From VRUE01 sp963712595 (GTDB taxonomy: Bacteria; Actinomycetota; Thermoleophilia; Solirubrobacterales; 70-9), in contig CAVQIM010000003.1 in the NCBI GenBank assembly GCA_963712595.1, positions 310,001 through 374,000 on the forward strand: DNA of 64,000 bases. The letters run 5' to 3'. Every line of letters starts with the position of its first letter. The first letter of the stretch is position 1. Shown in pieces: positions 45,431 to 54,186 of this stretch. Both the position numbers and the translations under genes were made by a program. Below the pieces are notes generated by a model. It did no database searches and had not been told where the DNA came from. It saw nothing but the letters and a program-made list of their open reading frames with translations.

Positions 45431-45587
45431 TGGACGGCGTGGCCGCGTGCGACTGGGGGCGCGTGTGGTCGAGCAGATCAAGGACGCAGGGAGGCTGAAT
45501 AGCAGCGCTATTCAGCCGACTGAGGACGCAGAGATGCGAAGTGCCACGCGCGTCATCCAGGCGTGCGGGGCCGCGGTGTCCATCATC
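45426..45587. repeat. Variable-arm palindrome, copy 6 (upstream of pdhA)
   Basis: Outer arms GATGATGGAC and GTCCATCATC, continued by imperfect pairing of GGCGTGGCCGCGTGCG. The core is AGATCAAGGACGCAGGGAGG, a perfect central hairpin GGCTGAATAGC-AGC-GCTATTCAGCC and GACTGAGGACGC. Compared with copy 1 the central stem shows a C-G to T-A pair exchange. Confidence 0.85.
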
Positions 45588-45599
45588 TAATGTCAGGGC

Positions 45600-46787
45600 G
45601 TGGCCAGCCTCCCTGACGCCTCCACCTGTTACGAGCTGCTCGCGAAGATGGCGCTGATCCGCCGCTTCGAGGAGGAGGCGGGGCGCCAGTACCAGCGGGC
45701 CAAGGCCGGGGGCTTCCTCCACCTGGCGATCGGCGAGGAGGCGACGATTGTCGGCACCGCCTCGGTGATGCAGCCCGAGGACTATCTGATCGGCACCTAC
45801 CGCACGCACGGCCACGCGATCGCCCGCGGCACCGACCCCAAACGGGTAATGGCGGAGCTGTTCGGCCGCGTCGACGGGACCAGCGGCGGCCGCGGCGGCT
45901 CGATGCACATCTTCGACGCCGAACGCCGCTTCATGGGCGGCTACGGGATCGTCGGTGGCAACCTGCCGATCGCGGCCGGCCTGGCGCTCGCCTCCGAGTA
46001 CAAGGGCGAGGACGCGGTAACCGTCTGCATGTTCGGCGACGGCGCCTCCAACGCGGGCAACTTCGGCGAGACGATGAACCTGGCGGCGCTCTGGAGCCTG
46101 CCGGTCTTCTTCCTGGTCGAGAACAACCTCTACGGGATGGGCACCTCGGTCGAGCGGCACTCGGCCCAGACCGATCTCTCGAAGAAGGCCGAGGGCTACG
46201 GCATCCCCGGCCACCGGATCGACGGCATGGACGTGCTGGCGGTGCGGGAGGCGGTCGCCGAGGGCATACGGCTCGCCCGCGAGGAGCGGAAGCCGACCCT
46301 GGTCGAGGCCTTCACCTACCGCTACCGCGGCCACTCCGCCGCCGACCCGGAGGTCTACCGCGAGCGCGAGGAGGTGGAGGAGTGGCGCGAGAAGGACCCG
46401 GTCGAGAGCTTCTCGCGGCGTTGCGTCGAGGCGGGCGTGCTGGGCGAGCGCGAGATCGGCGAGGTGCGCGAGAAGGCGGAGGAGGCGGTGCTGGCCGCGG
46501 TCGAGTTCGCCGACGCCTCGCCCGAGCCGGCCCTCGACACCCTCTACGAGAATCTCTACGTGCTCGACAGCGACGCCGGCTGGTACGCGGTCGACGAGCG
46601 CAGCCCGGAGCCGCACCGGGGCGAGCGCGAGGACCGCATGCCGGCGGCGGCGCGCGAGCTGGCCGAGGCCGGCGCCGCCTACGCCGGGCAGGCGGACGGG
46701 CCGCGGCCCAACCCGGCGGTGGACGGCGACGCCCAGGAGGGCGTCGAGCCCGAGGTCGCGGAGGAGCGCGAGGAGGTGGAGGACTGA
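45600..46787 (+). CDS. pdhA: Pyruvate dehydrogenase E1 component, alpha subunit
   Basis: The ThDP-binding subunit (395 residues) of a branched-chain/pyruvate-type E1. It shows RRFEEEAGRQYQRAKAGGFL, GTYRTHGHAIARG, SGGRGGSMHIF, and the ThDP motif MFGDGASNAGNFGETMNLAA ending LVENN, with the phosphorylation-loop equivalent YRYRGHSAADPE. An acidic tail of about 60 residues follows the domain. GTG start at 45600. The stop overlaps the E1beta ATG (TGATG). Confidence 0.93.
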   Translation: MASLPDASTCYELLAKMALIRRFEEEAGRQYQRAKAGGFLHLAIGEEATIVGTASVMQPEDYLIGTYRTHGHAIARGTDPKRVMAELFGRVDGTSGGRGGSMHIFDAERRFMGGYGIVGGNLPIAAGLALASEYKGEDAVTVCMFGDGASNAGNFGETMNLAALWSLPVFFLVENNLYGMGTSVERHSAQTDLSKKAEGYGIPGHRIDGMDVLAVREAVAEGIRLAREERKPTLVEAFTYRYRGHSAADPEVYREREEVEEWREKDPVESFSRRCVEAGVLGEREIGEVREKAEEAVLAAVEFADASPEPALDTLYENLYVLDSDAGWYAVDERSPEPHRGEREDRMPAAARELAEAGAAYAGQADGPRPNPAVDGDAQEGVEPEVAEEREEVED

Positions 46788-47776
46788 TGGCGACGCTGCG
46801 GATGCGCGAGGCGCTGCGCGACGCGATCGCCGAGGAGATGCGCCGCGACGAGGCGGTGCTGGTGATGGGCGAGGACGTCGGCGTCTTCCAGGGGGCGTTC
46901 AAGGTGACCGAGGGCCTGCTCGACGAGTTCGGCGAGCGCCGCGTGCGCGACACGCCGATCTCCGAGAACACGATCGTCGGCACCGGGGTCGGCGCGGCGA
47001 TGGCCGGCCTGCGGCCGATCGTCGAGCTGATGACGGTCAACTTCTCGCTCCTGGCGCTGGACCAGATCGTCAACCACGCCGCCGCGATCCCCTACATGTT
47101 CAACGGCCAGGCCCAGGTGCCGATGGTGGTGCGGATGCCGGGCGGCGGCGGGCACCAGCTCGGCCCCACCCACTCGCACAGCTTCGAGGCGCTCTTCCTG
47201 CAGGTGCCGGGGCTTCTGGTCGCCTGCCCCTCGACCCCGGCCGACGGCAAGGCGCTGCTGAAGACGGCGATCCGCGACGACAACCCGGTGGTCTTCATCG
47301 AGCACGAGAGCCTCTACGGAACCCGCGGCGAGGTGGCCGATGACGGCGACGAGATCCTGCGCTTCGGCGAGGCGGCGGTGCGGCGCGAGGGCTCCGACGT
47401 GACCATCGTCGGCATCCTCAAGATGGCCCACGTCGCCGAGGACGCGGCCCGTGCCCTCTCCCACGAGCACGGGGTCGAGGCCGAGGTGATCGATCCGCGC
47501 ACCCTGCGCCCGCTCGACCTCGACACGATCCTGGAGTCGGTGCGCAAGACGAACCGGGCCGTGATCGTCGAGGAGGGCTGGCCGCACGGCGGCGTCGGCG
47601 CCAACCTGGCGACGCTGATCACCGAGCAGGCCTTCGACCACCTCGACGCGCCGGTGCAGCGGGTCACCGGCGCCGACGTGCACATGCCGTACTCGCGGCG
47701 GCTGGAGCAGGCGGCGATTCCACACGAGGAGCACGTGGTGAAGGCAGCCCTGGCCGCGCTGGAGGGATCGATCTGA
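46787..47776 (+). CDS. pdhB: Pyruvate dehydrogenase E1 component, beta subunit
   Basis: The 329-residue partner of E1alpha begins MATLRMREALRDAIAEEMRR with VLVMGEDVGVFQGAFKVTEG. It has TPISENTIVGTGVGAAMAGL, QLGPTHSHSFEALF and the C-terminal transketolase domain (VIDPRTLRPLDLDTI, VIVEEGWPHGGVGANLA). I start at 46787, coupled to the E1alpha stop; a longer in-frame reading upstream is only the antiparallel shadow of pdhA. The stop overlaps the E2 ATG. Confidence 0.95.
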   Translation: MATLRMREALRDAIAEEMRRDEAVLVMGEDVGVFQGAFKVTEGLLDEFGERRVRDTPISENTIVGTGVGAAMAGLRPIVELMTVNFSLLALDQIVNHAAAIPYMFNGQAQVPMVVRMPGGGGHQLGPTHSHSFEALFLQVPGLLVACPSTPADGKALLKTAIRDDNPVVFIEHESLYGTRGEVADDGDEILRFGEAAVRREGSDVTIVGILKMAHVAEDAARALSHEHGVEAEVIDPRTLRPLDLDTILESVRKTNRAVIVEEGWPHGGVGANLATLITEQAFDHLDAPVQRVTGADVHMPYSRRLEQAAIPHEEHVVKAALAALEGSI

Positions 47777-49074
47777 TGGCCGAGGTGGTGATGCCGCGGC
47801 TCTCGGACTCGATGGAGGAGGGGACGATCCTGCAGTGGCTGAAGCAGGTCGGGGACGAGGTTGCCGTTGGCGAAGAGCTGGTGGAGATCGAGACCGACAA
47901 GGCGAACATGGCGTACGAATCCGACGTGGCGGGAACCCTGAGCGAGATCCTGGTGCAGGAGGGGGAGACGGTTGCTATTGGGACTCCGATTGCGCGGGTT
48001 GGAGGGTCGGATGGAGGGACCAGCCGCTCGACTGCGGGTCCTGTCGCGGGGGAGGGGCCTGCGGGCGAGCACGTGGGTTCGTTCTCGGCCCCTCCCCCAC
48101 GCCACCCGCAGGAGACGCCGGTCGAGCCCGCGCAAGCTTCCGAAGGAAATGGCCGTCCCAAGGCGTCACCGGTAGCTCGTCGCATCGCCAAGGAGCGCGG
48201 CCTGGATCTTTCCCAGCTCCAGGGCTCGGGGCCAGGTGGCCGCATCGTCAAGGCCGATGTCGAGAAGGCAGCTTCCGCGGGTGGCGTGGGTGATGGGGGG
48301 GTCGAGGACGCCCCCGCCCGCAGCGCCCCCCCATCACCCGCGACAGAACCCGCGGTCGAGGCGTCCAGTCCCGAGACGGCGAAGGGTCAGGTCACCTACG
48401 AAGAGCTGACAAAGCTTCAGTCCACCGTCTCCCGTCGCATGGCCGAGTCGAAGGCCACGGCGCCGCATTTCTACCTCGAGGCGGAGGTGGACATGAGCCG
48501 GTTGGTCGAGGCGCGGAAGCAGATCAAGGCCTCGGCCAAGGAGGGGGACGCGGTGCCCTCGTTCAACGACATGGTGGTGAAGGCATGTGCGTTGGCGCTG
48601 CGGGAGCACCCGCGCGCGAACGGGGCCTACCGGGACGGGCGCTTCGAGCTCTACTCGCGGGTGAACGTGGGGGTTGCGGTTGCGGCTCGGGATGCGCTGG
48701 TCGTGCCGACGATCTTCGACGCCGACAAGAAGGTGCTGCGGCAGATCGCCTCGGAGGCGCGGGCGCTGGCGCAGCGGGTGCGCGACGGCCAGATCACGCC
48801 GCCGGAGCTCTCCGGGGCGACGTTCACAGTCTCCAACCTCGGCATGTTCGGAATCGACAGCTTCGCCGCGGTGATCAACCCGCCGCAGGCGGCGATCCTC
48901 GCCGTCGGCGCGATCACCGAGCGCCCGGTCGTCCGCGACGGCCAGATCTCCACCGCCCACCTGATGCGGGTCAACCTCGCCTGCGACCACCGCATCCTCT
49001 ACGGCGCCGCCGGAGCTGAGTTCCTCGCCAGGATCCGGACACTCTTGGAGCAGCCACTTTCCCTAGCCCTCTGA
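47776..49074 (+). CDS. pdhC: Dihydrolipoamide acetyltransferase (E2)
   Basis: One lipoyl domain (residues 1-77, lipoyl-lysine 42 in EIETDKANM), a subunit-binding domain (SPVARRIAKERGLDLSQLQG, about 130-163) and the acyltransferase core. Two linkers carry copies of the 77-bp palindrome, in opposite orientation (residues 87-112 and 168-193). The catalytic motif reads CDHRILYGAAGAEFL: the His is kept, but the usual Asp of HxxxDG is Tyr. The stop lies in the left arm of a 134-bp palindrome. Confidence 0.93.
   Translation: MAEVVMPRLSDSMEEGTILQWLKQVGDEVAVGEELVEIETDKANMAYESDVAGTLSEILVQEGETVAIGTPIARVGGSDGGTSRSTAGPVAGEGPAGEHVGSFSAPPPRHPQETPVEPAQASEGNGRPKASPVARRIAKERGLDLSQLQGSGPGGRIVKADVEKAASAGGVGDGGVEDAPARSAPPSPATEPAVEASSPETAKGQVTYEELTKLQSTVSRRMAESKATAPHFYLEAEVDMSRLVEARKQIKASAKEGDAVPSFNDMVVKACALALREHPRANGAYRDGRFELYSRVNVGVAVAARDALVVPTIFDADKKVLRQIASEARALAQRVRDGQITPPELSGATFTVSNLGMFGIDSFAAVINPPQAAILAVGAITERPVVRDGQISTAHLMRVNLACDHRILYGAAGAEFLARIRTLLEQPLSLAL
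48034..48109 (+). repeat. 77-bp GCGGGT palindromic element, copy C (first E2 linker)
   Basis: Starts GCGGGTCCTGTCGCGGGGG, ends CCCCCACGCCACCCGC; the GGGGAGGGGC and GCCCCTCCCC arms pair almost perfectly. It is translated as STAGPVAGEGPAGEHVGSF and on, the same frame as copy B in GrpE. Confidence 0.8.
48277..48353 (-). repeat. 77-bp GCGGGT palindromic element, copy D (second E2 linker, inverted)
   Basis: The reverse complement matches copy B nearly base for base. On the coding strand it gives AGGVGDGGVEDAPARSAPPS, a linker between the subunit-binding domain and the catalytic core. Confidence 0.8.
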
Positions 49075-49204
49075 GAGGGCGCGTGGCCAAGCAGATCAAG
49101 GACGCAGGGAGCGTGGCGTGCTCTGCACGCGAGCGACCGAGGACGCCGATTCTGCACGCGAGCGACCGAGGACGCCGATATGCGCCGGCCACGCGCCCTC
49201 TCAG
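49071..49204. repeat. Variable-arm palindrome, copy 7 (pdhC end)
   Basis: Perfect 18-bp arms CTGAGAGGGCGCGTGGCC and GGCCACGCGCCCTCTCAG hold the E2 stop codon and the stop codon of the convergent membrane-protein gene. The right half of the core (CTGCACGCGAGCGACCGAGG) is duplicated in tandem. Confidence 0.85.
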
Positions 49205-50856
49205 CAGGTCTTCTTCGCGCCGGTTACGGCATTCCAAGCTCCGCCGACGGAGAAGTCGGCGGCGACGCGGAGGATGCCGGGATGGGTGGCGCGGGCGACG
49301 GTCCAATCGCCGCGGCGGAGCAGGCAGCCGGCGCCGCGTGAGATCGACCAGTAGGGGGTGAAGTTGACCCGGACCAGGAACTCGCCCGGCCGGGTGACGT
49401 CGAGGCGGAAGCCCTCGCGTCCCACCCAGAGCGTGCGGGCCGAGGCGGCGCCGATCGGCTCGACCAGCGGCATCGGGTCGCGGACCGCGTAGATGCGCCA
49501 GTGGGGGGAGCGCCAGCGCAGGTCCAGGTAGGGAGGCTCGCGCACGATCAGCCGGCGCTCGGCGGTCGACGAGTAGTCGAGCGGGGCGTCGGGAAGGGCG
49601 ACGTAGGAGATCGCGTTGCGGCGCAGCCAGTTGCCGTAGGCGGCGGGGGTCAGCTCCTCGTCGCCGTAGAAGATGTCGTCGCGGGTGGTGTCGAGCTGGC
49701 GCAGCCAACCCCGCGCGAGCTCGAACTGCGAGGCCAGGTAGGCGGACTCCCAGTGGTTGGCGGTGGGCGGAACCTCGACCCGGGCCCCCGGGCCGCTGTG
49801 AGCGCGCAGCCAGGAGGCCGCCGGCTGGAAGTAGGCCCGCGAGGTGGAGGGATCGCCGACGCTGCGGGCTATCTGACTGACGCTGGCGGTCACCTGCCAG
49901 TAGAGGCCGCCGGCCATGAACAGGGCCATGAACCAGGGCGATACGCGCGGTCGCCTGGCCAGCACCACGGCCGCCAGGACCGGGCCGCCGAAGAGCGCTC
50001 CCAGCCGGACCACGTTGCCCCCGATCGGGTTGGGCGTGAGCCAGATCACGGTCGCCGCGATCAGGTAGCCGGCGATCGCCCAGCGCAGCTGCCGCTCCTC
50101 CTCGCCGAGCGAGCGCGTCACGTACAGCGCCGAGCCGCACCAGAGCGGGATCGCGACATAGGAGGAGAAGGCGAAGGGGAACTGGCCCGGCTCGGGGAAG
50201 GCGAGATTGGGGATCGCGATCAGGCCGAGGGCGATCGCCGCCAGGCCGAGGGCGACCCGGTTGAGCGGGCGGCCCCGCTCAACCGCGCCGGCGAGCACGA
50301 CGCCGGCGAGAAAGACGGCGGCGACCGGGCTGGAGAGCGCGCAGGCGGCGGCGGTCGCCAGCGCCGCCGCGGAGCGATGCCCCTGCAGGCAGCGCAGCGA
50401 GGCGAGCGCGAAGGCAACCCCGAGGGCGAAGGTCAGCTGGCCGTCGGCGAGCAGGGTGACGACGCCGACCGCGAACCAGAGCGTCGCCCAGTGAGCCGGC
50501 TCGCCCCAGCGCTCGCGGACGAGGCGATCGAAGAGGTAGGAGGAGGCGACCACCGAGAGCATCCCGACCAGCTGCGGCCCCAGCACCGAGGCCAGCGGCG
50601 GGAAGAGGACGCTGTAGGTGAGGGTGTAATGGCCGCCGTACCAGCTGCCGTTCCAGATCGAGAGGCCGGCGTGCTGGAAGAGCTCGGTGCGAAAGACCTG
50701 GGCGGCGAGGTCGCCGACCTGGGGGTTCCAGGCGAGCAGCGCGGTGGCGAGCGCGGCGCTGAGCGTGACGGCGGGAAGCCAGTCTGGTCGGAGGGCCTTG
50801 GACTGGACCATGGGGGACGGCGCCAAGGATAGAGCGGCGCCATGCAACGATTTCAA
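49201..50856 (-). CDS. Large polytopic membrane protein, GT-C-like
   Basis: A 551-residue protein with about 9-11 membrane helices in the first 340 residues, followed by a soluble extracytoplasmic domain with no cysteine pair. The layout (loop after helix 1 with FQHAGLSIWNGSWYGGHYTL, then WLRAHSGPGARVEVPPTANH starting the soluble part) recalls GT-C type glycosyltransferases. A diagnostic DxD is not obvious, so the activity is unproven. Met16 (50811) is an alternative start. It converges on pdhC and is divergent from lipB. Confidence 0.6.
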   Translation of the reverse strand: MKSLHGAALSLAPSPMVQSKALRPDWLPAVTLSAALATALLAWNPQVGDLAAQVFRTELFQHAGLSIWNGSWYGGHYTLTYSVLFPPLASVLGPQLVGMLSVVASSYLFDRLVRERWGEPAHWATLWFAVGVVTLLADGQLTFALGVAFALASLRCLQGHRSAAALATAAACALSSPVAAVFLAGVVLAGAVERGRPLNRVALGLAAIALGLIAIPNLAFPEPGQFPFAFSSYVAIPLWCGSALYVTRSLGEEERQLRWAIAGYLIAATVIWLTPNPIGGNVVRLGALFGGPVLAAVVLARRPRVSPWFMALFMAGGLYWQVTASVSQIARSVGDPSTSRAYFQPAASWLRAHSGPGARVEVPPTANHWESAYLASQFELARGWLRQLDTTRDDIFYGDEELTPAAYGNWLRRNAISYVALPDAPLDYSSTAERRLIVREPPYLDLRWRSPHWRIYAVRDPMPLVEPIGAASARTLWVGREGFRLDVTRPGEFLVRVNFTPYWSISRGAGCLLRRGDWTVARATHPGILRVAADFSVGGAWNAVTGAKKTC

Positions 50857-50858
50857 GG

Positions 50859-51593
50859 ATGAGCGCCGAAGTCCTGGTTGTCCGCTGCGGAGTTGTCCCC
50901 TACGAGGAGGCCGAGGTCGCCCAGCGCTGGCTGCGCTCGGCGCGGCAGGAAGGGGAGATCCCCGACGTGCTGCTGCTGCTCGAGCACCCCCCCATCTACA
51001 CGCGCGGCCGCCGCGCCACGGCGGAGGAGCTGCCGATGGCGACCGAGTGGTACGAGGCCCAGGGAATCGAGGTGCTCGACACCGACCGCGGCGGCCGGGT
51101 CACCTACCACGGGCCGGGGCAGCTCGTCGCCTACCCGATCGTCTCCCTGCAGCCCTACGACGACGACGTGCACGAGTACGTGCGGCGTCTGGAGCGGGTG
51201 GCGATCTCCTCGCTGGCCGCGCACGGAGTCGAGGCGACGACGATCGAGGGGCTGACCGGCGTTTGGACCGTGGGCGAGCCGCCCGGCTCGGCGGCTGGGC
51301 CGCGCGAGGCGCGCAAGATCGGCTCGATCGGCGTGCACGTGAGCCGCGGCGTGACGACCCACGGGCTCGCGATCAACGTCAACAACGACCTGCAGCCGTT
51401 CGAGTGGGTCGTGCCCTGCGGGATCGAGGGCTGCCAGGTGACCTCGCTGACCCGCGAGCTCGGGAGCGAGCAGAGCCTCGCCGCCTTCGCCACCACCGTC
51501 GCCGACAACTTCTCCGACGTCTACGACCGGGTGCCGGTGGCCACCCACCCCAGCACGCTGGGACTCGACAGCGCTAGGCTCGGCGTCGCATGA
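50859..51593 (+). CDS. lipB: Octanoyltransferase LipB
   Basis: The 244-residue enzyme transfers octanoate from acyl carrier protein to the lipoyl domain. It shows LLLLEHPPIYTRGRR, DRGGRVTYHGPGQLVAYPI, the catalytic lysine region ARKIGSIGVHVSRG and the catalytic cysteine in WVVPCGIEGCQVTSL. Its neighbours are the E2 gene with its lipoyl domain and lipA, so lipoylation is encoded next to its substrate. The stop overlaps the lipA ATG. Confidence 0.95.
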   Translation: MSAEVLVVRCGVVPYEEAEVAQRWLRSARQEGEIPDVLLLLEHPPIYTRGRRATAEELPMATEWYEAQGIEVLDTDRGGRVTYHGPGQLVAYPIVSLQPYDDDVHEYVRRLERVAISSLAAHGVEATTIEGLTGVWTVGEPPGSAAGPREARKIGSIGVHVSRGVTTHGLAINVNNDLQPFEWVVPCGIEGCQVTSLTRELGSEQSLAAFATTVADNFSDVYDRVPVATHPSTLGLDSARLGVA

Positions 51594-52561
51594 GCGATCC
51601 CGCCGCGCCGGCCGAGCGCGTCCACGTAACGCGCTCCCGGGCCAAGCCGGGCGGCCGAGCGGCGGCCGACGGCGCCGACACCGTCCCCTTCCGCCGCGCC
51701 CGCAAGCCGCCCTGGCTGAAGGTCCCGGCGCCGGGCGGCCCGACCTACCGCCGCCTCAAGTCGATGATCGGCAGCGACAACCTGCACACCGTCTGCGAGG
51801 AGGCCAACTGCCCCAACGTCGGCGAGTGCTGGGAGCGCGGCACGGCGACCTTCATGATCCTCGGCGACGTCTGCACCCGGCGCTGCGGCTTCTGCAACGT
51901 GAAGACGGGTGTGCCGACCTGGAACGACCCGCTGGAGCCGCTGCGGGTGGCGAACCAGGTGAAGCGGATGGGCCTGCGCCACGCGGTCGTCACCTCGGTC
52001 GACCGCGACGACCTGCCCGACTACGGGGCGAGCGCCTTCGTCGGCGTGATCCGCTCGATCCGGATGCAGGCGCCGGGCTGCAAGGTCGAGATCCTCACCC
52101 CGGACTTCCGCGGCCAGGAGATGCCGCTGGCGAAGGTGATCCACGAGCGCCCCGACGTCTTCAACCACAACGTCGAGACCGTGCCGCGCCTCTACCCGGT
52201 GGCGCGCCGCGGCTCCAAGTTCCTGCGCTCGGCCCGAGTGCTGAAGATGGCGAAGGAGATGGGCGGCGAGAGCGTCGTCACCAAGTCGGGCCTGATGGTC
52301 GGCCTCGGCGAGAGCTTCGAGGAGATGGTCGAGACCTTCGGCATCCTGCGCGAGCACCGCGTCCAGGTCCTCACCGTCGGCCAGTACCTGCGCCCGACCG
52401 AGAACCACCTCCCGGTCACCCGCTACTGGCATCCCGAGGAGTTCGAGGCATTGGAGAAGGCGGCCTACGAGTTGGGCTTCGAGTCGGTCGCGTCGGGCCC
52501 GCTGGTGCGGAGCAGCTACCACGCGGACCAGAACCTGCCGGATCGGGCGCTGGCGGGGTAG
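51590..52561 (+). CDS. lipA: Lipoyl synthase LipA
   Basis: The radical-SAM enzyme (323 residues) inserts two sulfur atoms into the octanoyl chain. It has the auxiliary-cluster cysteines in CEEANCPNVGEC, the radical-SAM motif CTRRCGFCNV, and HNVETVPRLYP and GGESVVTKSGLMVGLGE. The C terminus carries RSSYHAD with the last cluster-ligand serine. The ATG overlaps the lipB stop (ATGA). Confidence 0.97.
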   Translation: MSDPAAPAERVHVTRSRAKPGGRAAADGADTVPFRRARKPPWLKVPAPGGPTYRRLKSMIGSDNLHTVCEEANCPNVGECWERGTATFMILGDVCTRRCGFCNVKTGVPTWNDPLEPLRVANQVKRMGLRHAVVTSVDRDDLPDYGASAFVGVIRSIRMQAPGCKVEILTPDFRGQEMPLAKVIHERPDVFNHNVETVPRLYPVARRGSKFLRSARVLKMAKEMGGESVVTKSGLMVGLGESFEEMVETFGILREHRVQVLTVGQYLRPTENHLPVTRYWHPEEFEALEKAAYELGFESVASGPLVRSSYHADQNLPDRALAG

Positions 52562-52651
52562 CTGGTCCGAGCGGGTCGCCGTATCCCAGACGGCACGCAT
52601 TCGTCACGAATAGGTCTTGAGTCGTTACACCCTCAGCCATACGGTCGGCTG

Positions 52652-53092
52652 ATGGCAGCCAGCGCTCCGGAGATTCGCCTCAACCTCAAGGGCAGGGGCG
52701 ATCTGGCGGAGCTGATGGTTGCCACCGATCTCCTGAGACGCGGACATAAGATCGCGATTCCCTATGGGGAGGACTGCGATTTCGACCTCGTGTTGATCAG
52801 AGGCCGCACCCTCAAGCGAGTGCAGGTCAAACACACGCGCTCCGACGGCTCCGTGATCAACGTCAGATGCGGTTCGCACTCCTTGACCAACGGCAAGATC
52901 CGGCGCACGAAGCACTACACCGCGCAGATGATTGACCTGCTCGCCGTCTACGACGCCACTTCCGAGCGCTGCTACTACATCCCGGCCACGGAGCTGGGCG
53001 CAGGACGCTCAACACTCTACCTGCGACTCAGGCCCGCGCGGAACGGTCAGCGCGTGGGCACTCGTCCGGCCGAGAACTACCTCGAACCTTGA
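52652..53092 (+). CDS. PD-(D/E)XK endonuclease-like protein (group I intron endonuclease-associated type)
   Basis: The 146-residue product shows a PD-(D/E)XK-type core: GRGDLAELMVATDLLRRGHK, then DCDFDLVLIRGRTLKRVQVK with the (D)..QxK catalytic pair. This matches the family of small nucleases first described with group I intron homing enzymes; many members are free-standing and their role is unknown. No intron is visible around it. Its stop codon directly abuts the 3' end of tRNA-Ala(TGC). Sparse cues such as position next to a tRNA fit a mobile origin. Confidence 0.7.
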   Translation: MAASAPEIRLNLKGRGDLAELMVATDLLRRGHKIAIPYGEDCDFDLVLIRGRTLKRVQVKHTRSDGSVINVRCGSHSLTNGKIRRTKHYTAQMIDLLAVYDATSERCYYIPATELGAGRSTLYLRLRPARNGQRVGTRPAENYLEP

Positions 53093-53165
53093 TGGAGCCA
53101 GCCGGATTCGAACCGGCGACCTTTCGGATGCAAACCGAACGCTCTGCCAGCTGAGCTATGGCCCC
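53093..53165 (-). tRNA. tRNA-Ala (anticodon TGC)
   Basis: A 73-nt cloverleaf: acceptor GGGGCCA/TGGCTCC, anticodon arm TTCGG-TTTGCAT-CCGAA, T arm GCCGG-TTCGAAT-CCGGC, discriminator A. CCA is not encoded. Confidence 0.96.
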
Positions 53166-53216
53166 GCATGGAAAGTGTAGGCGGGATCTGGCCAGTGAAC
53201 AGGCCCGCGAAGCTTC

Positions 53217-54098
53217 CTAGTCGTCGAAGTCGAAGTCCTTGGGCGGCTTCTGCTCGAACCAGAGCTGGTCGTCCTCGGGGGTCTCCTCGAGAAAGTCCGG
53301 CGTCTCCTCCAGCACGTCCTCGTCGCCGTGCTCGGCCTGGCCCTCGGACGGTGCGGGCTCCTCGGCCGGCTCATGGGCCTCCGGCTCCTCGCTCGGAGCG
53401 GGCTCGGGCTCGGGCTCGGGCTCGGGCGGTGCCTCCAGCGCCTGGTCCAGTTCGTCGGAGAGGCGTCGTTCGTCCCAGAATTCGTCGTCCTCATCGTCGA
53501 CGGGTGCCGGCCCCTCGATGCTCACCTCACCTTCCTCGGCCTCCTCGAGGCCGGCGAGCGGATCGGTCGGCGCGAGCCGGGGCTCGGCGATCTCCTCCTC
53601 GATCAGCTCCTCGTCGGTGGGATTGGGCGGGTCGGAGGCGGCCAGCTCCTGCTCGACGTCGAACATTTCAGTCGGCTGCTCGGCGATCGCGTGGCGCTCC
53701 TCGGTCGACGGGCCCGCGGGCTCCTCGGGTTCAGACGATTCCTCTGGCTCCGGCGGCTCCGTGACGGCCTCATGCTCCATCGCCGGGTGTTCCTCCACGG
53801 CGGGCTCCTCCGTACCTGGCGAGTCCTCCTCGCTAAGGCTGGGCGGTGCCTCCTGCAGATCGGCGATCGACGGCGTCTCGCGCCGGGCCGGCTCCTTGGC
53901 CTCGTCCTCGACAGCGCCCGGCTGCGCCATGAACTCAGTCGGCGCCTCGGCAAGGGGGTCGGGGGCCTCCTCCCCATCCCCAGGCCGCCCAGGCGGCCCA
54001 AATGCCTGGTCCTCGAGCTGCTTCAGCTCGGAGTCATCGGCGCCGTGCTGGCGCTTCAGCTCCAAATGCTCGCGGATTGCCTCGTCAAGGATGCCCAT
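53217..54098 (-). CDS. Highly acidic, low-complexity protein
   Basis: A short helical N terminus (MGILDEAIREHLELKRQHGA) is followed by about 270 residues rich in Glu, Pro, Ala and Asp, including a Pro-Glu run (PEPEPEPEPAPSEEPE). The C terminus is aromatic and acidic (DDQLWFEQKPPKDFDFDD). The protein is almost certainly disordered and very acidic. I start at Met 54098; an upstream ATG at 54176 is possible. It lies between two tRNA-Ala genes. Function unknown. Confidence 0.6.
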   Translation of the reverse strand: MGILDEAIREHLELKRQHGADDSELKQLEDQAFGPPGRPGDGEEAPDPLAEAPTEFMAQPGAVEDEAKEPARRETPSIADLQEAPPSLSEEDSPGTEEPAVEEHPAMEHEAVTEPPEPEESSEPEEPAGPSTEERHAIAEQPTEMFDVEQELAASDPPNPTDEELIEEEIAEPRLAPTDPLAGLEEAEEGEVSIEGPAPVDDEDDEFWDERRLSDELDQALEAPPEPEPEPEPAPSEEPEAHEPAEEPAPSEGQAEHGDEDVLEETPDFLEETPEDDQLWFEQKPPKDFDFDD

Positions 54099-54186
54099 CA
54101 GCTTCGTCCGACCGGGGAAGCTAAAGCCTATGGGGTTATCCTTGCCGTTGCGAGGGCTCTGGGACGATCCTCCCATCCCCGCACGA

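Noticed and set aside
46382..46786. Longer N terminus for the E1beta gene
   Set aside because: The extension overlaps pdhA in another frame and is Arg/Gly-rich; the ATG at 46787 overlaps the pdhA stop as expected.
52652..53092. Group I intron homing endonuclease inside an intron
   Set aside because: The family name suggests it, but no intron structure or split gene is visible; lipA and tRNA-Ala on either side are intact.
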